The translations under genes and the position numbers were made by a program. DNA of 64,000 nucleotides from Ilyonectria destructans (Eukaryota > Ascomycota > Sordariomycetes > Hypocreales > Nectriaceae): positions 682,001 to 746,000 of the forward strand of contig JAHEWK010000020.1 of assembly GCA_020740775.1 (NCBI GenBank), written 5' to 3'. The notes under the pieces are model-generated. The model searched no databases. It saw nothing but the letters and a program-made list of their open reading frames with translations, and was not told where the DNA came from. Of this stretch, positions 29,781 to 41,230 are shown in pieces. The stretch's first letter is position 1, and each line of letters opens with the position of its first letter.

Positions 29781-30774
29781 TTGCGAGTCCGTCATAGCTT
29801 GGAAGGGAAAAAACGGTCAAGGGTTGGGTTCCAGCTTCCTGCTGGGCCATTTCCAGCCGGAGAAGCTTGTGTGTCTACTCGAAAAACGTATTCCACCCCC
29901 TACCACTGGACTCGTTATGAGTGTTGTGAGAGCGCAGAAACTGAAATCTTTTGTGTTTGTGTAGGTAGGGCCATGGAATTGATGGCGTCACCCAATTTCT
30001 ATCAAAGCCTGCTCGAGAGTCTTCTTTCCGGCACAGCGCTGAACCTGCCTCCAGACCAGTCCAACACGCAGGGAACTCCGCCGCAGGGCGCCAGCAGGAT
30101 GATGCATGAGCGTTGCGGCGTCGTATTGTGCGCATACATACTTGCAGAGCAATACCGTCCCTACCATGTCTCACAGCTGGTGTTTATCGCAAATTTTTGG
30201 CTATTATTTACCTTCCTCATGGTACGTCATTTTTGGACGCTAACCACGATGTGACAATAACTAACTGTAACTACGCCAGTTCTTAACATTTCCCACGGAA
30301 GAGAACCTAAACAAAATGCCCGTGTGGATGTGGCCCACCAATTCCCAACTTCGCCATGAGCTTCCTGGGCTCATTGACTTTCTACTTTGGTGAGATAAAG
30401 ACACACAATAGGAGAAGTCATCCAGTATGCTGATCACATTCATTAGGCCACAGCTCAGATCAGCCTTGGTACAGAGCTGGCGGACATACAATTTAGTAGA
30501 TTTCTGTGTGGACTTTGCCCAGAGTCTCGAACTCCAAGACTGCTACAGCGGAACGCCCATCAAGTTGGCAGCCAGCATGTCACATTTGGAGATCGACTCT
30601 GCGTTCGAAAAAGCAATCTTCGACTTGCACAATCATCGGCTTTCGCCCCACTTTTGTCACAAGTATCCCAACCTGGTGCAGTACGTCAATCCGCTTGAGA
30701 ATGTCATTTATGCTCAGCCGACGACGCCGGAAAGGCAGTCCGCACATAGTGCAGACGTTTCAGGGATAATATGA
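29781..30774 (+). CDS. DUF3425 (bZIP-associated) protein, probably 5'-truncated
   Basis: Three exons (to 30221, 30280-30389, 30447-30774) join in frame across 58- and 57-bp introns. The spliced product contains ASPNFYQSLLESLLSG, then FPTEENLNKMPVWMWPTNSQ, GLIDFLLWPQLRSALVQSW and a C-terminal tail. The order PT..Q..HELP..ID..LWPQLR is the signature of DUF3425, found in fungal bZIP transcription factors. No basic-leucine zipper is visible upstream: 29614-29780 meets the hAT-4 end. The start used is the first ATG in frame (29781); a later ATG at 29973 is also possible. It may be a separate DUF3425-only protein rather than a truncated one. Confidence 0.6.
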
Positions 30775-30789
30775 AATGATTAACGTAAG

Positions 30790-31069
30790 TGAAGTGGCTC
30801 TACTTACTTCAGGTTGCTAGTTATATAGAGGTAGTCTATTTGAGCTGCAATAGCAATTTCAGTGGAGGTTACAGGTATTTAACCTCCCGGGCTTATAACT
30901 GTTATATTGACAGCTACAGCAAAAGTGGAATAAACACTCCGCTAATACGTAGTGTCACTGAGGCCTATATTGTATATAACACTTATTATCAAATAGAGCC
31001 CTTAGCTGGAATTAAACTACCAACCTTTGTAAAAGTAACCTTAGCAGTTAACCACTCTACTACAAGAGC
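30790..31069 (-). mobile_element. tRNA-derived SINE
   Basis: Read on the minus strand, the head GCTCTTGTAGTAGAGTGGTT can pair with a downstream TAAGGGC as an acceptor stem. It shows a GTAG/CTGC D-stem and a B-box-like AGTTTAATTCC. About 200 bp of unrelated tail follow. This is the architecture of a tRNA-related SINE, here mutated (C-to-T in the B box). The 3' boundary is approximate and no target duplication was found. It begins exactly at the last base of the amidohydrolase stop codon. Confidence 0.6.
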
Positions 31070-32748
31070 TAATCCTGAACATACAATCGGCCATAACCCG
31101 TGCCATTTCCAGCCGTGACATCCACCTGGTCGGGGTCGACAATAGGGGCACCCGCTGGAGTGCGTTGATCGAGCTCAGGACGGGGGATTTGCCGCCACTC
31201 CTCCTGGATACGCTTCGAAGCTTCTAAGAACCTTGATTTGACGCTACCGTAGTCCCCAACAACCAACTTGTGATCCCGTTTCACGAACTTGCCATCGACA
31301 AGAACATGCTCCACATCACCGACGTTGGAGTGCAGGATGATCGCCGCCACGGGGTCAAGCCAGCCTAGCAAGCTGGGACTGGTCCCGTCCCACACAACGA
31401 CGTCAGCTTTAGCACCTACACTGAGAACTCCAAGGTCTGGACGGCGAAGTGCGAGGCCTCCGTTACGTGTGGCAAGGAGAAAAGCCTGGACGACGCTCAT
31501 AGGGTTCGACCTAGGAGCCTGCCATTTTTTGAATAGCTGGTCGGTGACCGCTGACCGCGTGGTCTGAAGAAATACGCGCGCTTGAGTAACCAGATCGCTT
31601 GACTGAAAGGCGTGCGTGTCAACACCTAGGGCGGCCTGGTCGATGATCATGTTGGTCGTCGGACGTCCGAGACCGAAACCCATCTCCGACTCCGGCGTGA
31701 TAGCGACATACTGATTTGTGCTTCGCAACAGCATCGTGTCCCGCAAAGTGACGTACGACGCGTGCGAAAACACGACAGGGATGCTTGTGTTGAGTATACC
31801 AAGAGATTGCAGAGTAGTCGGAGAGTTAGCGTCTGCAAGTTACACTTAGGTTAGTTGTCCAAGGAATCAAGGTAGTGCAGATGAGACGGAGACCGAGAAA
31901 CTTACTTCCGTACACGCCTCCTCCACTATGGGTTGTGAGTACCGAGGCGTTGACTTCTCTGATGTGACACTTTTGTTAGACCCACCAAAAATAAAGTCAC
32001 ACCACGCAGGCTGAAGTACTGAGAGAACTTACATAGCTAAGTCGATTATCGAGGCAATTGTTTCCGGATCCACAGAGCCATTGTCGAAGCTATCAAAAGC
32101 GATACCGAGTTCGACAGCTGTATCCGTCTGTAGGGCAGCGTTCACTATATCGCGATAGTTCACAAGCTGCTGCTCGATGGTATAGTTGGCAACTTCGTGG
32201 AAGGCGTACGACCAGAATACACGTGCGCCGCTATCTATACTGGCATTTAAGCCCGCCCAAGATGTTTCATCTGACCAGGTGTGGTGAGCGTGATCGAGTG
32301 ATGTGGTAGTGCCTGCGTTCAGTGCTTCGTAAAGGCCAGCGAGCTGGCCGATGTATACCTGCTCCGCATCGACGCGTCCGGCAGAAGCCCCCTCTCCAAA
32401 GCGGCCGAAATATTCGATGAGGGTGATGTTGGAGAACATGGTTTTGAACAATGTTTGCCACCCATGACGGTGTGTATCGACGAAGCCAGGGGCGATGATC
32501 TTGCCTGCTGCTTCTACAACCGTGGTGTTTGGAGGAATCGACACCGGAGGAGTTTCCTCATTCGACCATATACCGGTTATGCGGTCTTGCTGAATGAGAA
32601 TGCTTCCATTGCGGATGACGTTCAGGTCGTTTGCTTCTTGATCGAAAGCAATGATGGTGCCGGAAGTAAATAAAATTGAAGATGGGTCAACGGCGGAGAC
32701 CAACTCCGATGCCGCCAAAAGGAAAAGTGACAAGGTGGGCGAAACCAT
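31069..32748 (-). CDS. Secreted amidohydrolase (metal-dependent)
   Basis: Three exons, 32748-32033, 31958-31906 and 31832-31069, give 510 residues; introns are 74 and 73 bp. The first 19 residues (MVSPTLSLFLLAASELVSA) are a signal peptide, so the enzyme is likely exported. The metal-binding motif DTHRHGWQTL near residue 90 and later DHAHHTW and LTTHSGG are those of the amidohydrolase superfamily (chlorohydrolase/deaminase type). The C-terminal half has the usual LGVLSVGAKADVVVWDG block that packs as a beta-sandwich. The family hydrolyses C-N or C-Cl bonds; the substrate is unknown. Several N-x-S/T sites fit secretion. The TAG stop shares its last base with the first base of the adjacent SINE, so the native C-terminus may have been altered. 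Confidence 0.9.
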
Positions 32749-33247
32749 CTTATGATCAGATTGTAGTTGAAGTGTCGAGTGGAATGGAGACCAGTAGATT
32801 GTTGATGGCTGTTGTTACAAATAGCGATTCAGCCAGGCCTTAAATATTTCAACTGTTCCTTAGTTTGGCTCTGCACTCCAAGCTTAACATCGCGGCGTCA
32901 ATGCTCTGACTAGCTCGAGTCGTTTTTCCAAGGCAGTTCGATGACATTTTATCCCATTATGTCGTAGCGGCAACTCCATAACATTTTATCCCATTGTGTC
33001 GGTTGACAAGGATGTCTCCATGTTGGCCTAGAAGCAGGGTCCTGCATAAACCCAGCGACTAGCAGAACAGAGTCATCCCTTTGAGTCCGAAAAAGGGATC
33101 AGGTGCATCTAAGACCGACACTTCCGCGGCAGAATCAGGTTTTGCCAATTACATCATCTTGAGGATACATACACGATCAGCTCCAGAATGGTCCGAATGA
33201 CTAGTCGGCAGCGCCGGAAGGCAGCCTTCCTAGCCATAGCGCATGTA
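32749..33247. other. Intergenic; short repeat
   Basis: No gene is seen. CATTTTATCCCATT(A/G)TGTCG occurs twice (32945-32964 and 32983-33002). The promoter of the amidohydrolase lies in the left part. Confidence 0.5.
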
Positions 33248-33422
33248 CCGTAAAAACTCTGTCAAGTCAAACAACGCTAAGGTGGAACTAAGCCCACTAT
33301 AGTTAGTAAATGCGCGGGGGAGGATACAGAGAACTGCAATACTGCTCACAGATTGGACAGATTGTTAACCGAGTGCGGCTCTGTCCATTTTAGGGTTGTT
33401 TGAGTTGACAGAGTTTTTACGG
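33248..33422. mobile_element. TA-flanked MITE 1
   Basis: The 175-bp element has inverted termini of about 30 bp with one mismatch, CCGTAAAAACTCTGTCAAGT against the reverse complement of its right end, and TA on both sides (33246-33247, 33423-33424). There is no ORF. TA duplication and size suggest a Tc1/mariner or pogo non-autonomous derivative. Confidence 0.9.
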
Positions 33423-33520
33423 TATTTGGGAAATTGGTTAGACCCACAGCGCATTTCTAACCCGCTTCTGCTTCACATGATCTAATTGCCGCAACATCAG
33501 TACGGAAATTATCACCTATA

Positions 33521-33657
33521 CCGTAAAGACTCGATAAATTGGCAAAGTCTAACGCGACGTCAAACTACCTGCTACCTGAGCCCTGTTAAGCTGATCAAGC
33601 TGCCAAGACCGAACTAAATGCGGCGCGAGACTTTGCCAATTCATCGAGTCTTTACGG
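33521..33657. mobile_element. TA-flanked MITE 2
   Basis: The 137-bp element has inverted termini of about 32 bp starting CCGTAAAGACTCGAT, with TA on both sides (33519-33520, 33658-33659). Its first six bases equal those of MITE 1, 99 bp away, but the interiors are unrelated. Both may be mobilised by one transposase. Confidence 0.9.
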
Positions 33658-33696
33658 TAGTCAAGTTGAAACCTACTCCGAGTCAAGCTCTAGGCA

Positions 33697-34050
33697 GTGC
33701 CTCTAGAGGCTATTCCCGTACTTCAATCTTCGATTGCTTACAAGATGTTCCTTGATCCGGGGGGGCTCCTTGACAGCGTCATACCGGTACAGCTTGAACA
33801 CGCCCCCATACTCTTTGCTCTCTTCCACCTTAGCCAGTGCCTTATGGAAGGCAAATTTGGGGCCATCGATGCACTGCAGAATAATTAGCAACGGACCCTA
33901 GACAGGCATAGCCGGCCTCACCTAGAACAAAACCAGATCAGCATACGAGAGTGCGCCGCCATACAACCATGGCCCTCCCCACTGGCCTCGCCCTAGCACG
34001 CGCTCAAAGTAACCCGCCCCGCGAGCTAGGCTAAAGGAGGAGAAAAATGT
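33697..34050 (-). pseudogene. Glutathione S-transferase C-terminal pseudogene
   Basis: On the minus strand the sequence reads RGQWGGPWLYGGALSYADLV, then LF followed by TAG and a GTGAGG donor. After an intron of about 45 bp ending CTGCAG it reads CIDGPKFAFHKALAKVEE, then PPRIKEHLVSNRRLKYGNSL. This is the C-terminal all-helical domain of fungal glutathione S-transferases. The TAG occupies the place where a CAG codon before the donor is expected, a C-to-T nonsense change. The thioredoxin-like N-terminal domain was not found. Confidence 0.65.
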
Positions 34051-35122
34051 CATCGAGCGGAGCTAGGATAAAACCAAGGGACGTCCGGACCTGATGTTAA
34101 ACTTTGGTGAGAGACACACTAGGCCGAAAAGGAGGGAAATGTCATCATGGCGGGTATAGATCTGTAACGGGAATGGTGAATAGCAGTACACGAGATCATG
34201 TGGATCAGCGACGGCTCAGCGGCGCCGTGGATACCAGTTGTTCTACCTGGCATTTCTTACCATTGTAAATATCCCCTCGACTGTGTTAAGGCTCCAGTCG
34301 GGTTACTACAGGGATGTCTGACCAATGAAACTGCACAATATGAATGGTACATTATTTCCCACCTAAATTAACCTGTGATAGAAGTTCCAATAATATTTTG
34401 AGTTACACATCGCGACATCACACTGCTTACATCCCCACCTTGATTGATGCATCGTCAGGTTCCCCGCATGTACCTATCATGTGACAGGGGTGATGTGGGG
34501 CGGAATACCTTCTGGAGCCTTAACACAATTGAGGGGATAAGAACAAGAGTGCAGGATAGCTTAGTGACATTATCCATGATCCTAGAGATTCCCAATTAAA
34601 CCTTCGGTCGGAAATTGCAATTGCATTATGAGCCTGGCTTAGCAGAAATGGATGCAGTCATTGGCAAGGAAAGCTCAGGTCTTCATGACTCAGCCTACCT
34701 TACAGCGCTCACCGCATCGAGTTTATCAAGAATTTCCCAAGAAACCTACAGCCTGAAAAATCTAAAAGAAATTTGACTGGAAATTCAGATAAACCTACAA
34801 GCGAGACGGAAAAGTTAATTTAATTAATCACAACTTTAGACTTCATTCATTCCCGTACGAAAGTACTGCTACGTCAGTAATTGGAGTAGACCGAGAAAGC
34901 GTAACATTTCGATCGTCAGGAGTCCTGCCCCTTTTCAGATAGCTGGACTATTGTTTTGAGCATGCCACCAGGCGCCCTGATATAAGTGAGTCAGTTCTTG
35001 ATGCTGTGACATTCAACAGGACAGTACTCTCCTTCCATCTCACTTGAACTGAAGGATATTTCTTATCCACATGAACACAACGCCCGATACACAGCAGCCG
35101 GTCCGCTTGAGAAACATACAAT
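34051..35122. other. No supported gene
   Basis: No ORF has a recognisable domain. GGAGGAGAAAAATGTCATC near 34035 recurs as AAGGAGGGAAATGTCATCA near 34130. The right end should contain the promoter of the glycosyltransferase gene. Confidence 0.5.
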
Positions 35123-37330
35123 ATGAGCATCATCTTCCCACCTGTTAAGGTTACCGGCATGCCCGGATATCAGCGCCATTGGCTGATCATGGCCCTTTTC
35201 TTTGGTACTTCATTCCTGGTTCTATGGAGCAACTACACCAAGTTCAAACCGGGTGGTATCACCTTCCTTCAGGCTTTCTATCCATATTCCATACTCCATA
35301 CAGGCCCGTATGGAATATGGAATATGGAATGCACCTCGTATGGAAGCTTATTCCATACATATGGAATACAAAAAATGACGTCATCTCTCACACTGCCACT
35401 ATCGTAAAGAATCAGGTTTGGGAGCTCTGCAATTCAGTAATTGTACAGTGATTTGCCCGCTGTCGGCTGCAGACAGAGCTGAGATTGAAGTATGAACCAG
35501 CATAAACGACGGGTCTGGGATCACTCTGAAACAGAATGCAATAGCGGGGATAATATTTTCCGGAATAATCCATTATTCCATACGTATGGAATACGGACGG
35601 CCCGTATGGAATATGGAGTATGGAGTATGGAACATTCCATACTCCATCACTTATTCCATACGAGTATGGATAGAAAGCCTGCCTTCCTTGAGGGCATCAT
35701 CCTATTCTGCACCTTCATTTGCACTTTCCAGCCCATTGTCGCTTCTTGGAGTGCCGTCATCGGCCTGTTAGTCATGGCTTTTGGCAATGCTGAAAAATCC
35801 GTCTATCCTTACTTCGACGCCAAAGAACCCCTCCCAGGACTCAGGTCCAGAACAGCCCTCGCTATCTTCATGCGCAATGAAGACCCAAGCTCAATATTCG
35901 ACCGCCTCCTCGCCATGCAGAAGAGCTTGTCTCAGATAGGCCGCCTTCAACACTTCAGGTTCGTCTTGCTTAGCGATACGACCCTTCCGGAGGTGATGTG
36001 CATGGAAGACAAAGGCTTCGCGCGCATCAAAGACAATCTCGGCATAGGCACTTATCAATCCCCCTTTTACCGCCGCCGCAGCAAGAACATTGGTTATAAG
36101 GGTGGAAACATGTACGACTACGCCGAAAATCACAGCAAAGGCGACGAGTTCTTTGTTCCGCTCGACTCCGATAGCGTTATGTCTGGAGACATGCTGGTCC
36201 GTATAGTATCTAGCATGGAGAGGTACCCTCAAATCGGCCTACTCCAACCTGCGTTTATTGGCATGCCAGCAGTGAGTGCTTTTGCACGTCTCACGCAATT
36301 CGGCAGCCGCTATTACCTACCTGTCAACTACCTCGGCCTCAGCTGGTGGGCTAACGACTGTGCGCTTTTCTGGGGTCACAATGCAATCATCCGCACCAGG
36401 GTTTTCCGGGAGCATTGTAAGCTGCCGATTCTCTCAGGAAAACCACCCCTTGGGGGTCACATTATGAGCCACGATATCGTAGAAACCATGTTCATTCGCC
36501 GCGCTGGCTACGAGTGCCGGCTACTGCCGATCATAACCGAGAGTTACGAAACGTTTCCGCCGACTTTGATCGAAGCCATGAACAGGCAGAACCGATGGTT
36601 CCAGGGAGACATGCAATACTTTTTCCTGCTGAAGGAGCCAGGCCTCAATCTGATTAATCGCTTCCAGGTGTATCGGATCCTTTGCAAATCTCTGAGCCCG
36701 ATGGCTTGGTTTGTGATGACTTCGGCTTTTAATATCAAATCGCGAGTAGAAAACCCTGACGCCACCAGAGTCGGCGTCAGCGTTTTCTCGCAATGGTTCA
36801 TTTTCAGAATCTTCCCCAGAATTGCCGCTTTCCTCGCTGTTACGGCGAATCCCTCCGAAATCAAGCGCTATGGCGGCATCTTCCGCTTTGTCATCTCCGT
36901 CGTGCTAGATTATGTCATCATGTCAATCGTCTCAATGGCGGCTACTGTCAGCATGACACTGTTTTTCTGCGGCTTGCTTCGGGGCAAATCTATCAAATGG
37001 GACGCCCAGAATCGCGATCGACTCGGCCTCAGCTGGCGCCATACATTTCGAGTCTTCTGGGTGGAAAACCTGATCGGCCTCGGAATTATTTGGCTAATGA
37101 TTACCCAAGATACATCGCATAGGCTTCTGGCCTTGGCCATCAGCCTCTTTCTACTTGCTTCCGTTACTGTACTCACCGCGTCGCCACGTCTCAGCTATAT
37201 TGTCACCCGCCTGCGCCTATTCACAACCCCTGACGAGAATCCAGTGTCGCCAGTGCTATCTCGACTAGTAGCACCGGAAATTGTTGCTATATCTAAGGCA
37301 AAGGCCAAGGCAATGGAAAAAGCTTTATAA
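35123..37330 (+). pseudogene. OpgH-like family 2 glycosyltransferase, split by a MITE
   Basis: A membrane-bound processive glucosyltransferase resembling bacterial OpgH/MdoH, which makes the beta-1,2-glucan backbone of osmoregulated periplasmic glucans. The start (MSIIFPPVKV) precedes a transmembrane helix (WLIMALFFGTSFLVLW). A 412-bp MITE plus its 8-bp duplication (420 bp, exactly in phase) interrupts the frame and brings stops. The rest is open: IFMRNEDPSSIFDRL, FVPLDSDSVMSGDML (DxD), LFWGHNAIIR, MSHDIVETMFIRRAGYECRL (acid) and RQNRWFQGDMQYF (QxxRW-type), followed by several transmembrane segments. Without the insert the protein is about 595 residues, against about 850 in E. coli OpgH. The downstream piece could still be translated from 35492, but it would lack the first helix. 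Confidence 0.85.
35270..35681. mobile_element. hAT-type MITE inside the glycosyltransferase gene
   Basis: The ends are CAGGCTTTCTATCCATA and its reverse complement, flanked by a perfect 8-bp duplication CCTTCCTT (35262-35269, 35682-35689). The interior carries many nested copies of TCCATAC/GTATGGAATATGG in both orientations, so each half could form cruciforms. No transposase is encoded. It is unrelated in sequence to the five hAT transposase elements of the window, so its mobilising partner is elsewhere. Confidence 0.92.
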
Positions 37331-37609
37331 TGATCTAACGAACATTAATGAATCCAAGCATTAGATTTCATTTTGTATGGTTCAATGTAATTTTTGGCTA
37401 GTAGATAGATAGACTACAGTACATACCTCGACACCAGCGCCAATACTACACAGCAATATCAATGAATTGATTCTTCGTGATACAGTTCTCACCTAAGCAC
37501 CTTGTTACAATTTCTAATACAATCATCCTTGTTCGTAGCTTCCAGTGTACTATCCATCATGATCATTCAACTTAGCGTGATTCAAAACGCGCCTGCTAGG
37601 AGACACGGT

Positions 37610-37973
37610 TGTCACGGCCCATGCCGCGACCGAATGGGTGACGCCGAACGGCACGGATCAACGCATCACCGCTCACTCGGTGCGAGTGAGCGGGACCCAC
37701 TCTCTCACTCCCTGCAAGTGAGAATGTGACGGTATCTCACGATGTCCATCGTGAGATGCTCCCCAGACCATGCCCATAAAAGACCACACAACATCCCTTA
37801 GACAGACACTCTAGCTACCTCAGCTTTCAATACAATTTGATTACTCAAGAACACTTCTTGACATTATCAGACGTGATACGCGACCCTACGCTCAGCACGC
37901 CACGCCCCGTTACAACTGCCAACATAAACCAATCAGGTTACGGTTTACTACGTTGGGAACCTTGACCGTCACA
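37610..37973 (+). mobile_element. Solo LTR, family B (shorter copy)
   Basis: It starts TGTCACGGCCC and ends TTGACCGTCACA. The last 150 bp (TTGATTACTCAAGAAC onward) match the LTR at 48600-49051 with few changes, whereas the 5' halves differ. Flanks (ACGGT left, GTATG right) do not form a duplication, so the copy may be a recombinant or have lost one end. No internal domain follows. Confidence 0.8.
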
Positions 37974-39079
37974 GTATGGCTCAAGCAAACCGCTGCTGGC
38001 TCGCTAAAGAGACGACGAATCTGAGAGGCCAACTCTATTTACAACCTTTCCGGAGGTATGACCGTCACTATTGGCGGCGCGTCTTCGTCCAGGGCACACG
38101 CCGGAAGCCCGAGGAACCACAACTAGAGGCGCTGAGTTAATTCATTAATCCCACTCGAGTGTTTGATCTCCCAACCCCCTCGGGTTCCTTCCCGATTAGG
38201 AAAGCGAGCTTTATAAGCTTGAGTCATAAGTTCTGATACAATTCGTCAAGGTTTAAATGACACGGGCCTCTCAACGCTGATCGACCAGGTACTATACAGT
38301 AGCGTAAAGTCTATCATAACTTACCCCGCAAATTAGGTTCGTACAAACGCTGAGTTAGGCAAGTGCTGGAAGGACGTAGTCTATGTGGTACGTCATGCTT
38401 ATCTAATCTCAGCACTATAGCCTGACTAACGTGCTACCTAACTTATGTACCTAGTGATTACAGGCACTCCCTAATGCGAGACTAGTGCGTTCGGAATGGA
38501 ACGACTAATTAATTACAAGGGCTTCTCCAAGCTGCAAACGTGTATCACAACTTTCTGCTTTTCTGCAGTGCATTGTCTAAGATCCAAGACACCAAGGTGC
38601 AGGGAGAAGACCTCTTAGTAGGGCGTATTTACCGACCATGTGTATCTCGGCCCACGTGTACTTGGTAGTAGCGTACGGATTCATGCTCCAAAAAAGTTTT
38701 TAGCGTTTTATTCCATGCTACATTAAAGCCCCCTCAACTGCCTGTTCGAGATCAATCGCGAGGTTTCGCTGGATCTTTCTTACCTTGAGTTGTGGACCGA
38801 AAGTCGAAGCGAAGCGCATCATTGCCGGTACCCGGTTTCCCTCAATCGTGCTGGGATAAGCCTTAGCAATCGCAACGCTAGCTACTTGGCTTCAGAGTTT
38901 ACTCCAACGTCTTTTTCAAAACTACGTAGAGTATGGTGATGCTTCCTATCCCGATATTATCTATACATGGATCTTGCTGCAGGCAGAGTCGTTCCCGAGA
39001 CTTTGGCAGCCTACTTGTCTTGAATCTACTATTCACTCGATAAGAGCAATTGGCAGTGCACTTGTTTGACATTTTCAAC
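37974..39079. other. No supported gene
   Basis: No recognisable ORF or RNA gene. The right end precedes the carboxylesterase start; no convincing TATA box is seen. Confidence 0.5.
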
Positions 39080-41140
<2,061 letters not shown>

Positions 41141-41230
41141 GTTCTTAAATGTCACAACTAGCTCTTGTAGGGATTTAAACCTAAATAAACAATTCAAACT
41201 TGTGAAAGCGAGACTATCATATAAAATACT

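Noticed and set aside
37605..37978. Target duplication for the shorter family B LTR
   Set aside because: Flanking pentamers ACGGT and GTATG differ, so an intact solo-LTR insertion cannot be claimed there.
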